Assembly (NCBI GenBank): GCA_965261645.1
Contig: CBDHDJ010000004.1
Span: 1,488,001-1,552,000 of the forward strand
Direction: 5' to 3'
DNA length: 64,000 bases
From: CBDHDJ01 sp965261645
Lineage (GTDB): Bacteria > Pseudomonadota > Alphaproteobacteria > SHVV01
The notes under the pieces were generated by a model. It saw only the letters and a list, made by a program, of their open reading frames with translations. It was not told where the DNA came from and did not search any database. The first letter of the stretch is position 1, and every line of letters begins with the position of its first letter. Position numbers and translations under genes: made by a program. Positions 28,066 through 36,828 of this stretch are shown one piece after another.

Positions 28066-28821
28066 GTGAGGAAGATGCACTGTCTCCGCCTTTTCGCGCT
28101 CGCCGCGCTGCTGTTGGGGCTTCACGCCGCCGCCAACGCGGCCGAGGACGTCGATCTTGAATTGGTCCTGGCGGCCCATGCGAGCGACGAGATCGCCTAC
28201 GAGGAATTCATCGCACAGCGCGCAGGCTATGCCGCGGCGATCTCCCACCCCGGGGTGTTGGCCGCCATCCGTTCCGGCCCGGCACGCGTGATCGCGCTCG
28301 CCTATGTCGAGTTCGGCGGCTTCGATTCCCAGCGCATGGTTGTCGATTGGACGCTCATCCGGGACGAGGCGTCGGCCAGGAGCTTCGCCGAGCGCCTGAT
28401 GCGCGCGCCCCGCGCGACGGAGCGCTTCAATTCGGTGACAGGCGTGCTGGAGTACGCCACGACCCTGATGCAGACCAACGATTTCGCTGGCGCCCGCAAG
28501 GTTATCGACGTTGCAAGCGGAGAGGCGCAGGCGGGTGGACCGGCGATCGAGCCGGCGCGCCAGCGTGCCCTTGCCCAAGGCATCACAATCAACGCGCTGG
28601 CCATCAAATCACTCTGGGTCAACTGGTGGGCGCCGGGGTTCATTGCACTCGATCAGCTCTTCGAAAAGCACGTGATCGGCGGTGAGGGCGCCTTCGTGCT
28701 GGTGGCCGAAACACGCCGCCAGTTGCCCGAGATCATCCTGCAAAAACTGGTCAGGGAAATCAGTGGCGACCAGCGTGTGCCGGCCAGTCGTTCGAGCCAG
28801 CTGATGGGCTCGCGGCCTTGA
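28066..28821 (+). CDS. Exported DUF1194 (VWA-like) protein with an altered metal-site motif
   Basis: 251 residues from GTG 28066 (ATG 28075 possible), with a signal peptide (LFALAALLLGLHAAANA). The body follows DUF1194: AGPARVIALAYVEFGGF-like strand, RMVVDWTLIRDEASA, RKVIDVASGE, ALAQGITINALAI, HVIGGEGAFVLVAE and a KLVREISG ending. Family members normally open with LVLAVDVSxS, a MIDAS-type Asp-x-Ser-x-Ser that holds a metal ion. Here the equivalent reads LVLAAHASDEIAYEE, so the Asp and second Ser are gone. The reading frame is intact, so either the fold has been kept without metal binding or the gene is decaying. Periplasmic; function unknown. Confidence 0.75.
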   Translation: MRKMHCLRLFALAALLLGLHAAANAAEDVDLELVLAAHASDEIAYEEFIAQRAGYAAAISHPGVLAAIRSGPARVIALAYVEFGGFDSQRMVVDWTLIRDEASARSFAERLMRAPRATERFNSVTGVLEYATTLMQTNDFAGARKVIDVASGEAQAGGPAIEPARQRALAQGITINALAIKSLWVNWWAPGFIALDQLFEKHVIGGEGAFVLVAETRRQLPEIILQKLVREISGDQRVPASRSSQLMGSRP

Positions 28822-29722
28822 GTGATAGCGGGTCACTTCCCATGTCACGCATTCCTGATTTGGATCATTGCGACGTTACGGTCCATCCTACCGATCTGAA
28901 GGCTGACAACCGTCTGGCTGTTCGCGCGCAGGTTGGGCGTCGTGGGGGCAGCCCGCATCACCCGCAACCTGAGGGGGCGTCTGTGAAACAATTTCTCCTG
29001 GTGGCTATAGGCTTGGTCGTGGCGACCGCCAGCGCAGGTGCGTTCGAGCAAGCCGATCTCGACCGGTTGCTGGCGGACGGCCAATGCGAGAATTGCGATC
29101 TTCGCGGCGCGAGCTTGCACGGTGCTGATCTCGCCGGTGCCCGTCTGGCCAAGAGCAAGTTGAGCTGGTCCGATCTCAAGGAGGTCAATCTCAGAGGTGC
29201 CGATCTGACCGGCGCGGACCTCAGCCAGTCGGATTTCGAGAAGGCCGATCTCCGCGACGCGCGGCTTGTCGAGACGGTTCTTCGCGGCGCCGATCTCGAA
29301 AAAACCGACCTCAGCGGGGCCGACCTCACAAAAGTTGATCTCCGCGAAGCCGATCTTGAGAAAGCCAACCTGGCCGGAGCGATACTCGCGCACGCGGATC
29401 TTCGCGCTGCCAGCCTCAAGCGCGCCGACCTGAGCGGTGCCAATCTCGATTCAGCCAGGCTGGAATCAGCCGATCTCGAACGCGCCAACCTGCGCGGCGC
29501 AAGTCTGCGTGGCGCCGATCTCAATTGGGTCGATTTGGATCGCGCCAATCTGCATGACGCCGACGCTGCAGGGGCCGAGTTCGAAAAGGCCAACCTGCGG
29601 CGCGTCGACTTCACCGACGCAAATCTGCAGGGCGCCGAGTTTGGCGGCGCCATGCTGCACAAGGCAAACTGGAGCGGCGCCGATCTGTCGGGTGCTGGCG
29701 GCCTGACCCAACGCCAGCTTAA

Positions 29723-31166
29723 CAGCCCGTTGATTAAGTGGCTTTTTCCGGCTCTCACTCCCAGATGAGGAATGCGGCGGCGAAAGCCGTCTGGCCGCTT
29801 TGCGAGCCCCCCCGTGCCACCAGCATGGCCCCGGTGGGCGTGAGCAGAACGAAAATACCGCCATATCCGCCCGCCACGGCCTCCCGCGGGGTGCCGGCGC
29901 CGATGAGCTGGCGCATCAGTAACGATAGATTGTGGCCGGCGACGTGGAGCAGGTATCGCTTGTGCACATTCTCTCGCCCGCGCAGCCAGGTTCGTCGCAT
30001 GCCGCCACGATCGAGGTTGTGGGCAAAGCAGCGCTCGACGATCTCGGCGCGCAGCTTGAAGGCCTCGCGGGCGACCCCGGACTTGAGCCGCGCACGGTTA
30101 TTGGTGACCGCGCGCCGCGCCGCCTCATCACCGTGCCAGCGCGAAAAGCCGGTCTGCTTGGGCGCCGCGATCCGGGTCTTCCAGGGACTGTCGTTCAGAG
30201 CCCTCAAGACCGCCCGTGAGTGATAACCTTTGTCGGCGACGCATTCGGCCGGGTCCTCCGATGTCGGTGCCGCATCCACCGCCTCGAGGTTTGCCTCGGC
30301 CTTCGCCAGGGTCTTGGAAAGCGTCGTGGTGTCGCCCTCATCGGCCGGGTGCAGCTCGGCCGCCACCACCGCGCCGGTGTCCAGATCCACCGCGTGCTCG
30401 GGCTTGTAGGCCAGATGCGTCGTGCCGTCCTTCATCTTGGCGATCTTGGACTCGGGGTCGCTCTTCGAAACCCAATCCGTGTTGGAAAGCTTCTTGCCCT
30501 TGCGCTTCCGGTCCAGACGCGCCAGGTCCTCGGCCGTGGGTGTCTCGACCCCGCTTTCCCGGGCCAGGCGCTCCAGCATCTCCCGGTAGCCTTCGCCGTT
30601 GTCGCGCCGCACGATGTTCCGCAGCGCCGCGTTGGCCTCCATGGTCGAGGCATCGACGCCGATGCGCTCGCCCTTGATCAGCCCCGCCTCGGCGATCAGC
30701 ACCAGAACCCAGTCGAAGACCGCCGCGTGGACTTCATGGGGCAGGCGCGTGCGGCTCCGTGACAGCCAGGAATGGTCCGGTACCCGATCACGGCTCCCCA
30801 GTCGCAGGAACGCCCGCAGCGAAAGCGCGTCCGAGCAGCGCCACTCCAGACCGCGCTCGCTGTCGATGCCCTCAAAGTAGCCCACCAGGTGCATCCGGAA
30901 ATAGCGCCCGGGCGGCACCGAGGGCGCGCCCATCCGGGCCGCGTAATAAGGCCGGCAGCTCGCCTCGGCAAAGGCGTCGAAGCCGCCCTCGATCAGCACC
31001 GACTGCAAGCGGTCATAAAACACATGACCCGGAGAGCGCGGCATCTCCGACCAGCTCACCATCAGGTCCCCCTGACCATCCTTCTGCCGTCCCATCGCCA
31101 TCGGCAAATCCCCCTGCAAATCAGGGAACCAGAGAATCAGACGGCGCCGACTTAATCAACGGGCTG
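29723..31166 (-). mobile_element. Insertion sequence copy 3 (1444 bp)
   Basis: Same element as copies 1 and 2 with ends CAGCCCGTTGATTAAGT. The target duplication TTAA lies at 29719-29722 and 31167-31170. It is one base shorter than copy 1 near the transposase-start end (GAGAATCAGACG against GAGAATTCAGACG). It is inserted in the last codons of the pentapeptide-repeat gene, in the opposite orientation. Confidence 0.94.
29755..31101 (-). CDS. Transposase of IS copy 3
   Basis: Full-length DDE transposase of about 448 residues from ATG 31101. Nearly identical to copy 1, differing at YYAARMG (copy 1 YYAVRMG) and SDALSL (copy 1 SDSLSL). Catalytic motifs are present and the frame is intact. Confidence 0.92.
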   Translation of the reverse strand: MAMGRQKDGQGDLMVSWSEMPRSPGHVFYDRLQSVLIEGGFDAFAEASCRPYYAARMGAPSVPPGRYFRMHLVGYFEGIDSERGLEWRCSDALSLRAFLRLGSRDRVPDHSWLSRSRTRLPHEVHAAVFDWVLVLIAEAGLIKGERIGVDASTMEANAALRNIVRRDNGEGYREMLERLARESGVETPTAEDLARLDRKRKGKKLSNTDWVSKSDPESKIAKMKDGTTHLAYKPEHAVDLDTGAVVAAELHPADEGDTTTLSKTLAKAEANLEAVDAAPTSEDPAECVADKGYHSRAVLRALNDSPWKTRIAAPKQTGFSRWHGDEAARRAVTNNRARLKSGVAREAFKLRAEIVERCFAHNLDRGGMRRTWLRGRENVHKRYLLHVAGHNLSLLMRQLIGAGTPREAVAGGYGGIFVLLTPTGAMLVARGGSQSGQTAFAAAFLIWE

Positions 31167-31350
31167 TTAAGGACGCCTGTGGTGACGATCGAACGATCCT
31201 GCCTGAGGGCTTGGCGGTCCCGCCCTGTGGTTAGGTTGAGCGGCCTTCCCAGCTGAGCCGGCGCGCCCAACATCCCGACGAGCCCGCAAGGGGCAGTGAC
31301 GCAGGCGGTGCGAGGGCCGCGTTTCGAGCCGCCCCGCGCGAACGGTCCGC

Positions 31351-31749
31351 CTAATCTTTCATCGCAGTGACTTCAATCTCGATGAGCATCTCCGGATGCA
31401 TGAGATCGCAGACGAAGGCGGAGGCCATGAATCCCTTCCCGGGGATGTATTCCTTGCCGATCTCGTCTACCGTCTTGAAGTATTTGCGGTCGGTGATGAA
31501 CATGTAGACCCGGAAGATGTCGGACATCTTGAAGCCCGCGGCATCGACGACCTTCTTGATGTTGTCCCAGGTCTCGCGCGTCTGCGCCTCGATGCCCTCG
31601 ACCAGCTTGCGGTTGCCGATATCTCCGCCGCCGGCATTGGTCAGCGCCGAGGTGCCCGAGACGTAGAGCACGTTGTCGATACGCACCGCGCGGTCGAAAT
31701 GCCCGACCGGCGCCTGCAGCGTGGATGGGTTGATAACTTCCTTGTGCAT
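31351..31749 (-). CDS. RidA/YjgF/UK114-family protein
   Basis: 132 residues from ATG 31749, preceded by GGGGGGA. The family is best known for hydrolysing reactive enamine/imine intermediates from PLP enzymes. Visible landmarks are DNVLYVSGTSALT, QTRETWDNIKKVVDAAGF, the conserved RVYMFITD and the end LIEIEVTAMKD. The Arg that binds the substrate carboxylate in RidA is expected near RVY. Compared with classical RidA the sequence is divergent, so the exact substrate is open. It converges on the end of the pentapeptide locus. Confidence 0.85.
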   Translation of the reverse strand: MHKEVINPSTLQAPVGHFDRAVRIDNVLYVSGTSALTNAGGGDIGNRKLVEGIEAQTRETWDNIKKVVDAAGFKMSDIFRVYMFITDRKYFKTVDEIGKEYIPGKGFMASAFVCDLMHPEMLIEIEVTAMKD

Positions 31750-31900
31750 GAGTCCCCCCTGAGTTTGTAACGGATTTTGAGTGTCGATGTGGGCCCAGAG
31801 TTTGCCCGGTTTTTCGTCCCACGATAAGGGTTAATCGTGGCGTCGAGTGGTGGTATATTCACCCGTGCCATGTATGCCGATTTGTGGGATAATTGCCCTC

Positions 31901-32377
31901 ATGCTTCCACGCCATTGGCGCCGCCGGCTCGAGGGCCGGCGCAAGTTCGTCGGCAAGTCGCGCAAGGAGATCAGTCTCCTCGTCGGCAGCGAGGACTATT
32001 GGAAGGACGTTCTCCGGCGCCCCGACATCGACCCGGGCATCGAGAAAATAACCAAAATTTGTGAGGCTGTGGGCTGGTCGCTGTGCGATCTCATCGGCAC
32101 CGAGCCCGTCGAAACGGCCGCCGCGGAGGGGGAAGAGGCGCCAGCTGTCCTCGACGAGACGCTGATGCGTTTCGTGGTCCGCCGGACGGAGGAGCAGCTC
32201 GGCAAACTCAATATAAGTGTTTTCCCCAATGAAAAGTCGGACTTGTACGTAATAATCTACCGTAAGTTGAAACGCGGGCAGGACGCCGGGCACGCAGAAG
32301 CGAAGGACAGACGACCCGATCTCAACAAACTGTTCGATCTAGAAAAGATCCCCCAGCTCATCAACGCGTACGTCTGA
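31901..32377 (+). CDS. XRE-type helix-turn-helix protein of unknown role
   Basis: 158 residues if started at ATG 31901; longer starts at 31847 (GTG) or 31874 exist and no ribosome site decides. Residues about 15-65 form a HTH_3-like domain (GKSRKEISLLVGSEDYWKDV, then DPGIEKITKICEAVGWSLCDLIG). The C-terminal 80 residues are charged (KLNISVFPNEKSDLYVIIYR) and do not resemble a LexA-like peptidase. A transcriptional regulator is likely; its targets are unknown. The next gene starts 26 bp downstream and may be cotranscribed. Confidence 0.65.
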   Translation: MLPRHWRRRLEGRRKFVGKSRKEISLLVGSEDYWKDVLRRPDIDPGIEKITKICEAVGWSLCDLIGTEPVETAAAEGEEAPAVLDETLMRFVVRRTEEQLGKLNISVFPNEKSDLYVIIYRKLKRGQDAGHAEAKDRRPDLNKLFDLEKIPQLINAYV

Positions 32378-32403
32378 TCAGCCCGCCCCAGAGAGGGGTG
32401 CCC

Positions 32404-32811
32404 ATGACGGACCGCGAAAGTGAGGACGATCGGCGGATCGAGGAAATCTTCGCACGAGCGAACCGCCGGAAATCCCGGCGTAATCTGGTTTATGCAGCGA
32501 GTTTGGTCATCGTCATCGCCGCGCTCGGAATGGGGCGCGAAATTCTGCTCGCGCAGCCCATCTCCGTGCATGAGGCCTATCTCATCGTCGCATCGGCGCA
32601 ACAAGCCGAATGGGCGAGCGGCCAGAGCGAGGGCGCCGTGCTGGCGGACCTCAAGCGCAGATTCGGCGTGAACGACGCGAGCCAGATCAAGCAAGGTCAA
32701 TGGCGCGACGTGATCATGTGGCTGCATGAGACCGCCGCTCAAAATACGCGCCGCGAGAGCGTGCCGGCCCGCCCGCTGGAGAGCGAGCCACTCGCGCGGG
32801 AAGGGCGTTGA
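32404..32811 (+). CDS. Single-pass membrane protein, unknown function
   Basis: 135 residues from ATG 32404, with GAGAGGGG ahead. A charged cytosolic N-terminus (ESEDDRRIEEIFARANRRKSRR) leads into one membrane helix (LVYAASLVIVIAALGM) and a soluble C-terminal domain (AYLIVASAQQAEWASGQSEG, LADLKRRFGVNDASQIKQG). The positive-inside rule puts the C-terminus in the periplasm. I do not recognise the family. It follows the HTH gene closely. Confidence 0.6.
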   Translation: MTDRESEDDRRIEEIFARANRRKSRRNLVYAASLVIVIAALGMGREILLAQPISVHEAYLIVASAQQAEWASGQSEGAVLADLKRRFGVNDASQIKQGQWRDVIMWLHETAAQNTRRESVPARPLESEPLAREGR

Positions 32812-32940
32812 ATGAATTATGGCATATATTCTATGTTTTTGTTGAAAGCGGAATAAATCACCCATAGACTGGCTGGGCTCGACCACGGCGCATGGCACCC
32901 CCGGCGGTATCGGGCACGGCGGGATGGGCGGGAGGACGGG

Positions 32941-33477
32941 ATGCACGGGCGTTTGGAGCAATTGGTTCAATGCGTGAGCCTCGAGCGCTTCGACCATGAG
33001 ACGCGCCAAGATGGCATGTGCGCGATGGAATTCGTCGCCTACCTTGCGGGCGAGCCGCATGGCGATCAACCGGCCTGCGCGTGTCCGGCGCTCACCGCCT
33101 ACGTCATCGCCCTCAACGACGCCATGGCAGAGGACTGGCGCCAGCGCCTCAAGCCGTTCCTGCCGCGTCTGATCGACACCAACGATGGCTGGACCGAGCG
33201 CCGTGCGGCGCGTCTCGTCGCACGGGCGAAATCGACCTTCGCGCCTCGGGCAGCGCGCGCCGGATTTGCCGGCTATGAGGCCGTGGCCCGCGCCGCGGCG
33301 GGCCTGCGCACGGCGGACTACTTCACGGTGGGGGCTCACGTCGCCTATCTCGTGCGGCTTGCCAAATGCTGGCCCGAAGCGCTCGCCACCCTCGATGAGC
33401 TGCGGACGCTCGGCGAATCCCAGCGCCCGGCACACGTCGGCGATGAGAGGACTCTCGCTCCACTGTCGCCGATGTAG
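32941..33477 (+). CDS. Conserved hypothetical protein with a Cys-rich AMEFVAYLAGEPH motif
   Basis: 178 residues from ATG 32941 behind GGGAGGACGGG. The N-terminal third carries MCAMEFVAYLAGEPHGDQ followed by ACACPALTAYVIALNDAM. I recall similar motifs in conserved hypotheticals of several phyla, but no function. The rest is mainly helical (RAARLVARAKSTFAPRAARAG, AAAGLRTADYFTVGAHVAYL). There are no membrane segments. The Cys and His residues of the motif could bind a metal; this is inference. Confidence 0.6.
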   Translation: MHGRLEQLVQCVSLERFDHETRQDGMCAMEFVAYLAGEPHGDQPACACPALTAYVIALNDAMAEDWRQRLKPFLPRLIDTNDGWTERRAARLVARAKSTFAPRAARAGFAGYEAVARAAAGLRTADYFTVGAHVAYLVRLAKCWPEALATLDELRTLGESQRPAHVGDERTLAPLSPM

Positions 33478-33561
33478 CGCGCCAAATTTGGTGTTTGCAG
33501 GCGATCGACTCGGATAGGGCAAAGGGAACCGTGTTCGGTCACCATTTGTCGTCGAGGGAAG

Positions 33562-33638
33562 TGGTCGGAGTGCGCGGATTTGAACCGCGGGCCCCCGCCT
33601 CCCGAAGACGGTGCTCTACCAGGCTGAGCTACACTCCG
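33562..33638 (-). tRNA. tRNA-Pro (anticodon CGG)
   Basis: The minus strand folds as a full tRNA: acceptor CGGAGTG with CACTCCG, D arm TAGCTCAGCCTGGTAGAGCA, anticodon arm CCGTC-TTCGGGA-GGCGG (one T-G pair) with CGG in the loop, T arm CGCGG-TTCAAAT-CCGCG, discriminator A at 33565 and encoded CCA at 33562-33564. 77 nt with CCA. It reads codon CCG. Confidence 0.96.
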
Positions 33639-33729
33639 GCCGATCGTCCCGCGCGCCGCTCGCGGCGTGAGACGGCGCCCTTATAGCGCTCTGCCAGCCC
33701 ACCGGCAAGGCGGGCCGGGCCGGCCCGCC

Positions 33730-34749
33730 TCAATGGCCGCGCGCGATGCAGAAATCGACGGTATCGAGAAGCGCGTGCTTCGCCGCGCTATCAGGGAACA
33801 GGCCGAGCGCATCGCGCGCGATCGCGCCATAGTGACGCGCCCGCTCGATGGTGTCGCGGAGCGCGCCGTGCCTCTCCATGAGCGCCACAGCGTGCTCGAG
33901 ATCGCCCGGCGCGACCTTGCCGCTCTCCAATGTGCGGCGCCAGAACGCCCGCTCCGTATCATCGCCGCGCCGGAATGCCAGAAGCACCGGCAACGTGATC
34001 TTGCCCTCGCGGAAATCATCGCCCACCGTCTTGCCGAGCGCCGCCTCGTGCGCCGCGTAATCGAGCGCATCGTCGACGAGCTGATAGGTGATGCCGATAT
34101 TCCTGCCGTAAGATTCAAGCGCCTCCTCCTCGGCCCGGGGGCGGTCGGTGAGCACCGCGCCGATGCGGCAGGCGGCGGCGAAGAGCGCGGCCGTCTTGGC
34201 GGTAATGACCTCGAGATAGGCCTCCTCGCTGGTCGTCGTGTCGTTGGCGGTCAGAAGTTGCGCGACCTCGCCTTCGGCGATCACCGCGGCGGCGTTCGAC
34301 AGGATCGCCAGAACGGCGAGCGAGCCGTCCTCGACCATGAGCTGAAACGAACGGCTGAACAGGAAATCACCCACCAGCACGCTGGCCTCGTTACCCCATA
34401 GGGCATTGGCCGTGGCGACACCGCGGCGCAGGTCGCTGTCATCGACCACGTCGTCGTGCAGCAGCGTCGCGGTGTGGATGAACTCGACACAGGCGGCGAG
34501 CTTGACGTGCCGCTCACCGTCATAGCCGCAGAGATCGGCGGCGGCGAGGGTGAGCAGCGGGCGCAGCCGCTTGCCGCCCGAAGCGACGAGGTGGCCCGCG
34601 AGCTCGGGGATAAGCTCGACCCGGCTCTGCATGCGTTCGAGGATGACGGTATTGACGCGGCTGAGATCGTCCCCCACCAGAACCTGCAGGGGCTGAAGCG
34701 ACGCCTTGCGTTCCGGGCGATCGCCCTCGAGTGGTATGACAACGGCCAA
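33730..34749 (-). CDS. Polyprenyl (octaprenyl/decaprenyl-type) diphosphate synthase
   Basis: Trans-isoprenyl diphosphate synthase that makes the ubiquinone side chain; related to IspB/DdsA. About 339 residues from TTG 34749, which has AGGGGG at normal distance. An ATG at 34821 adds a leader unlike the family. First Asp-rich motif LLHDDVVDDSDLRRG, second QLVDDALDY, plus GGKRLRPLL and GDFLFSRSFQLM. Product chain length cannot be read reliably. Divergent from the DUF2007 gene, in the order common in Rhodospirillales. Confidence 0.93.
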   Translation of the reverse strand: MAVVIPLEGDRPERKASLQPLQVLVGDDLSRVNTVILERMQSRVELIPELAGHLVASGGKRLRPLLTLAAADLCGYDGERHVKLAACVEFIHTATLLHDDVVDDSDLRRGVATANALWGNEASVLVGDFLFSRSFQLMVEDGSLAVLAILSNAAAVIAEGEVAQLLTANDTTTSEEAYLEVITAKTAALFAAACRIGAVLTDRPRAEEEALESYGRNIGITYQLVDDALDYAAHEAALGKTVGDDFREGKITLPVLLAFRRGDDTERAFWRRTLESGKVAPGDLEHAVALMERHGALRDTIERARHYGAIARDALGLFPDSAAKHALLDTVDFCIARGH

Positions 34750-34855
34750 ATCGTGCCCCCTGCTTGACCTCCCCCAATGCTCGCGCGAGCATAGAAGCCG
34801 CCTCGTCGGGTGGTCAAGCATCGGCGGGTGCGGCGCAACTCAGCCGAGGAGGCCC

Positions 34856-35062
34856 ATGGTCGAGCTCCTGCGCACCAACGATCCCGTGCTGTTGTCGTGG
34901 CTCACCGCGCTCCTCGCCGATTCGCACATCGAGGCGGTCATCTTCGATGCCCACACCAGCATCGTGGAGGGCAGCATTTCTGCCATTCCGCGCCGTCTGA
35001 TGGTGGCCGACAACGATGAAGCGGCGGCGCGTCAGATTATCGCCGAGGCCGACGCTTTATGA
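34856..35062 (+). CDS. DUF2007-domain protein
   Basis: 68 residues from ATG 34856 behind GAGGAGG. Begins MVELLRTNDPVLLSWLTALL, with IPRRLMVADNDEAAARQI at the end, the usual DUF2007 layout. This domain is a small putative signal-transduction or binding fold of unknown ligand. Its stop overlaps the next gene's start (ATGA at 35059-35062), so the two are translationally coupled. Confidence 0.9.
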   Translation: MVELLRTNDPVLLSWLTALLADSHIEAVIFDAHTSIVEGSISAIPRRLMVADNDEAAARQIIAEADAL

Positions 35063-35835
35063 GCGCCGCTCGGGCGCGCGCCGAACGTCCGGCCCGCCCA
35101 CAACGCTTCAGCGAAGACAGGTTGCTTGGCGGCCGCATTGTCCTCAACCAACCCAGCCGGGGCGCGCGCGCCGCTATTGATCCCGTTCTGCTCTCCGCCG
35201 CGGTGCATGCGCGCAACGGCGATCGGGTGCTCGAGGCAGGCACCGGGACCGGCGCCGCGGCGCTCTGTCTCGCCCGCCGCGTCACGGACTGCCGGGTGGT
35301 GGGCATCGAGGCGGACCAATGCCTCGCCGCGCTGGCCGGCGAGAATGTGACCGCCAACCGGCTGGGCCGGCGCGTGCGTCTTGTACCCGGCAATATCCTC
35401 GCGCCGCCGATGACCCTCAGACCCGGAACCTACGACCACGTCATGGCCAATCCGCCCCATCTGAAGGCCGAACGGTCGCGAGCCTCGCCGCTCGCCGGGC
35501 GCCGCAAAGCGTATGTCGAAGGGCCGGCGGACCTCACGGCCTGGGTCCGGTTCGGCCTTGCCATGGCGCGCCGGGGCGGGCGCATCACCATGATCCACCG
35601 CGCCGATCGCTTGGATGAGTTGCTCACCTGTCTCTCCGAAGGCGCCGGCGCCTTCGTCATTTTTCCTCTCTGGCCCAAACAGGGGCAGCCGGCCAAGCGG
35701 GTGATCGTGCAGGCGCGCAAGGGCATCGCCACGCCGCTACGCCTGGCGCCCGGTCTCGTTGTGCACGACGCGGACGGCGGTTACACGCCCCAAGCCCGCG
35801 CGATCCTATGGGACGGGGCGGCGCTCGATGTTTGA
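35059..35835 (+). CDS. tRNA1(Val) A37 N6-methyltransferase-like protein
   Basis: 258-residue Rossmann-fold SAM-dependent methyltransferase. SAM-binding motif VLEAGTGTGAAALCLA, acidic motif VVGIEADQ, and the N6-adenine catalytic tetrapeptide region VMANPPHLKAE. N-terminal LLGGRIVLNQPSRGARAAIDPVLL matches TrmN6/YfiC-type enzymes, which methylate A37 of tRNA-Val. NPPH replaces the more common NPPY/F, a variant I believe occurs in alphaproteobacterial members. Coupled by ATGA to DUF2007. Confidence 0.85.
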   Translation: MSAARARAERPARPQRFSEDRLLGGRIVLNQPSRGARAAIDPVLLSAAVHARNGDRVLEAGTGTGAAALCLARRVTDCRVVGIEADQCLAALAGENVTANRLGRRVRLVPGNILAPPMTLRPGTYDHVMANPPHLKAERSRASPLAGRRKAYVEGPADLTAWVRFGLAMARRGGRITMIHRADRLDELLTCLSEGAGAFVIFPLWPKQGQPAKRVIVQARKGIATPLRLAPGLVVHDADGGYTPQARAILWDGAALDV

Positions 35836-35895
35836 TGCCCCGGCGCGCGGAGCAGCTTGTCGATTGCATAACCGGCCGCCGCGCCCTATCTAAGA

Positions 35896-36768
35896 ATGAT
35901 GATGCTGAGCGCCCTCTTCGACCGGCCACCGCTGGCTTGGTTCCGCAGTACGCATCCGGTAGTGAGCGTGCTCCGCCTCGGCGGCGTGATCGGCGCGCCG
36001 GTGCGCTTTCGCGGCGGACTCAGCCTGGCCGCGCTCGCCGCTCCGATCGAGCGGGCCTTCAGCCTGCCGCGCGTGCAGGCGGTGGCGCTGGCGGTCAACT
36101 CGCCCGGCGGATCGGCGGTGCAGTCCTCGCTCATCTATCGGCGTATCCGCGCGCTCGCCGAGGAGAAGAACCTGCCGGTCTACACCTTCTGCGAGGATGT
36201 GGCGGGCTCGGGCGGCTATTGGCTGGCGTGCGCCGGCGATGAGATCTACGCCGACGAGAATTCGATCATCGGCTCGATCGGGGTGATCTACTCGGGCTTC
36301 GGTTTCGTCGAGCTCCTCAGCAAGTTCGGCATCGAGCGCCGGCTCCATACCGCGGGCGACAAGAAATCACTGCTTGATCCCTTCGGCCCCGAAAAACCGG
36401 CCGATATCGCCCGCCTCAAGGCGTTGCAGAAGGACATCCACACGAGCTTCAAGGACGCTGTGAAGCTCAGGCGCGCAGGCAAGCTCAAGGGCGGCGGGCG
36501 CCAGCTCTTCTCGGGCGAGTTCTGGACCGGCAAACGCGCGCTCGAGCTTGGCCTCATCGATGGCATCGGCGATCTGCGCAGCGTCATGCGCGAGCGTTTC
36601 GGCGAGGACGTGCGCCTGCGCCTCGTGGGCGCGCGCCGGCCGCTGTGGCAGCGCTTGCGCTTCGGTGTGCCGGCCCTCGAGCGGCCCGAAGGGGTGGCCG
36701 GCGCATGGGCGCAGAGCCTGATTGCCGCACTCGAGGAACGCGCCTTTTGGGAGCGCTACGGGCTTTAG
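35896..36768 (+). CDS. S49-family peptidase (SppA/SohB-like)
   Basis: 290 residues from one of three tandem ATGs (35896, 35899, 35902). Motifs: ALAVNSPGGSAVQSSLIYRRI, the catalytic Ser in CEDVAGSGGYWLACAGDE, GSIGVIYSGFGF and the catalytic Lys in HTAGDKKSLLDPF. The family cleaves remnant signal peptides or membrane proteins. Only a weak N-terminal hydrophobic segment is seen, so it is probably cytosolic or peripherally bound. Conserved neighbour of glyQ in Rhodospirillales. Confidence 0.92.
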   Translation: MMMLSALFDRPPLAWFRSTHPVVSVLRLGGVIGAPVRFRGGLSLAALAAPIERAFSLPRVQAVALAVNSPGGSAVQSSLIYRRIRALAEEKNLPVYTFCEDVAGSGGYWLACAGDEIYADENSIIGSIGVIYSGFGFVELLSKFGIERRLHTAGDKKSLLDPFGPEKPADIARLKALQKDIHTSFKDAVKLRRAGKLKGGGRQLFSGEFWTGKRALELGLIDGIGDLRSVMRERFGEDVRLRLVGARRPLWQRLRFGVPALERPEGVAGAWAQSLIAALEERAFWERYGL

Positions 36769-36828
36769 GCCGCGGTCGCGCCGATTGGCTTCCTTGACCG
36801 CCGCCGAGCGAGACTCTAAACCACCGCC

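Larger units (their letters stand above)
28983..31234 (+). pseudogene. Exported pentapeptide-repeat protein gene, split by IS copy 3
   Basis: GTG 28983 after GAGGGGGCG. Signal peptide (FLLVAIGLVVATASAGA), then about 39 tandem A(D/N)LxX pentapeptides (for example ADLTGADLSQSDFEK), predicted to form a right-handed quadrilateral beta-helix. At 29722 the frame runs into IS copy 3 and stops at 29768 after 15 IS-encoded residues. Removing the IS and one TTAA restores TQRQLKDACGDDRTILPEG and a normal ending at TAG 31232-31234, giving a 267-residue ancestor. The current 261-residue product keeps the whole helix and loses only the tail, so it may still fold. Function unknown; some relatives mimic DNA. 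Confidence 0.88.

Noticed and set aside
29080..29715. Regular 15-base periodicity that could be read as a tandem DNA repeat or CRISPR-like array
   Set aside because: The period encodes pentapeptide repeats, the units vary at the DNA level and there are no spacers.
31901..32811. Toxin-antitoxin pair made of the HTH gene and the following membrane protein gene
   Set aside because: The second protein has no toxin-like features, is larger than typical membrane toxins, and the genes do not overlap. There is no positive evidence.
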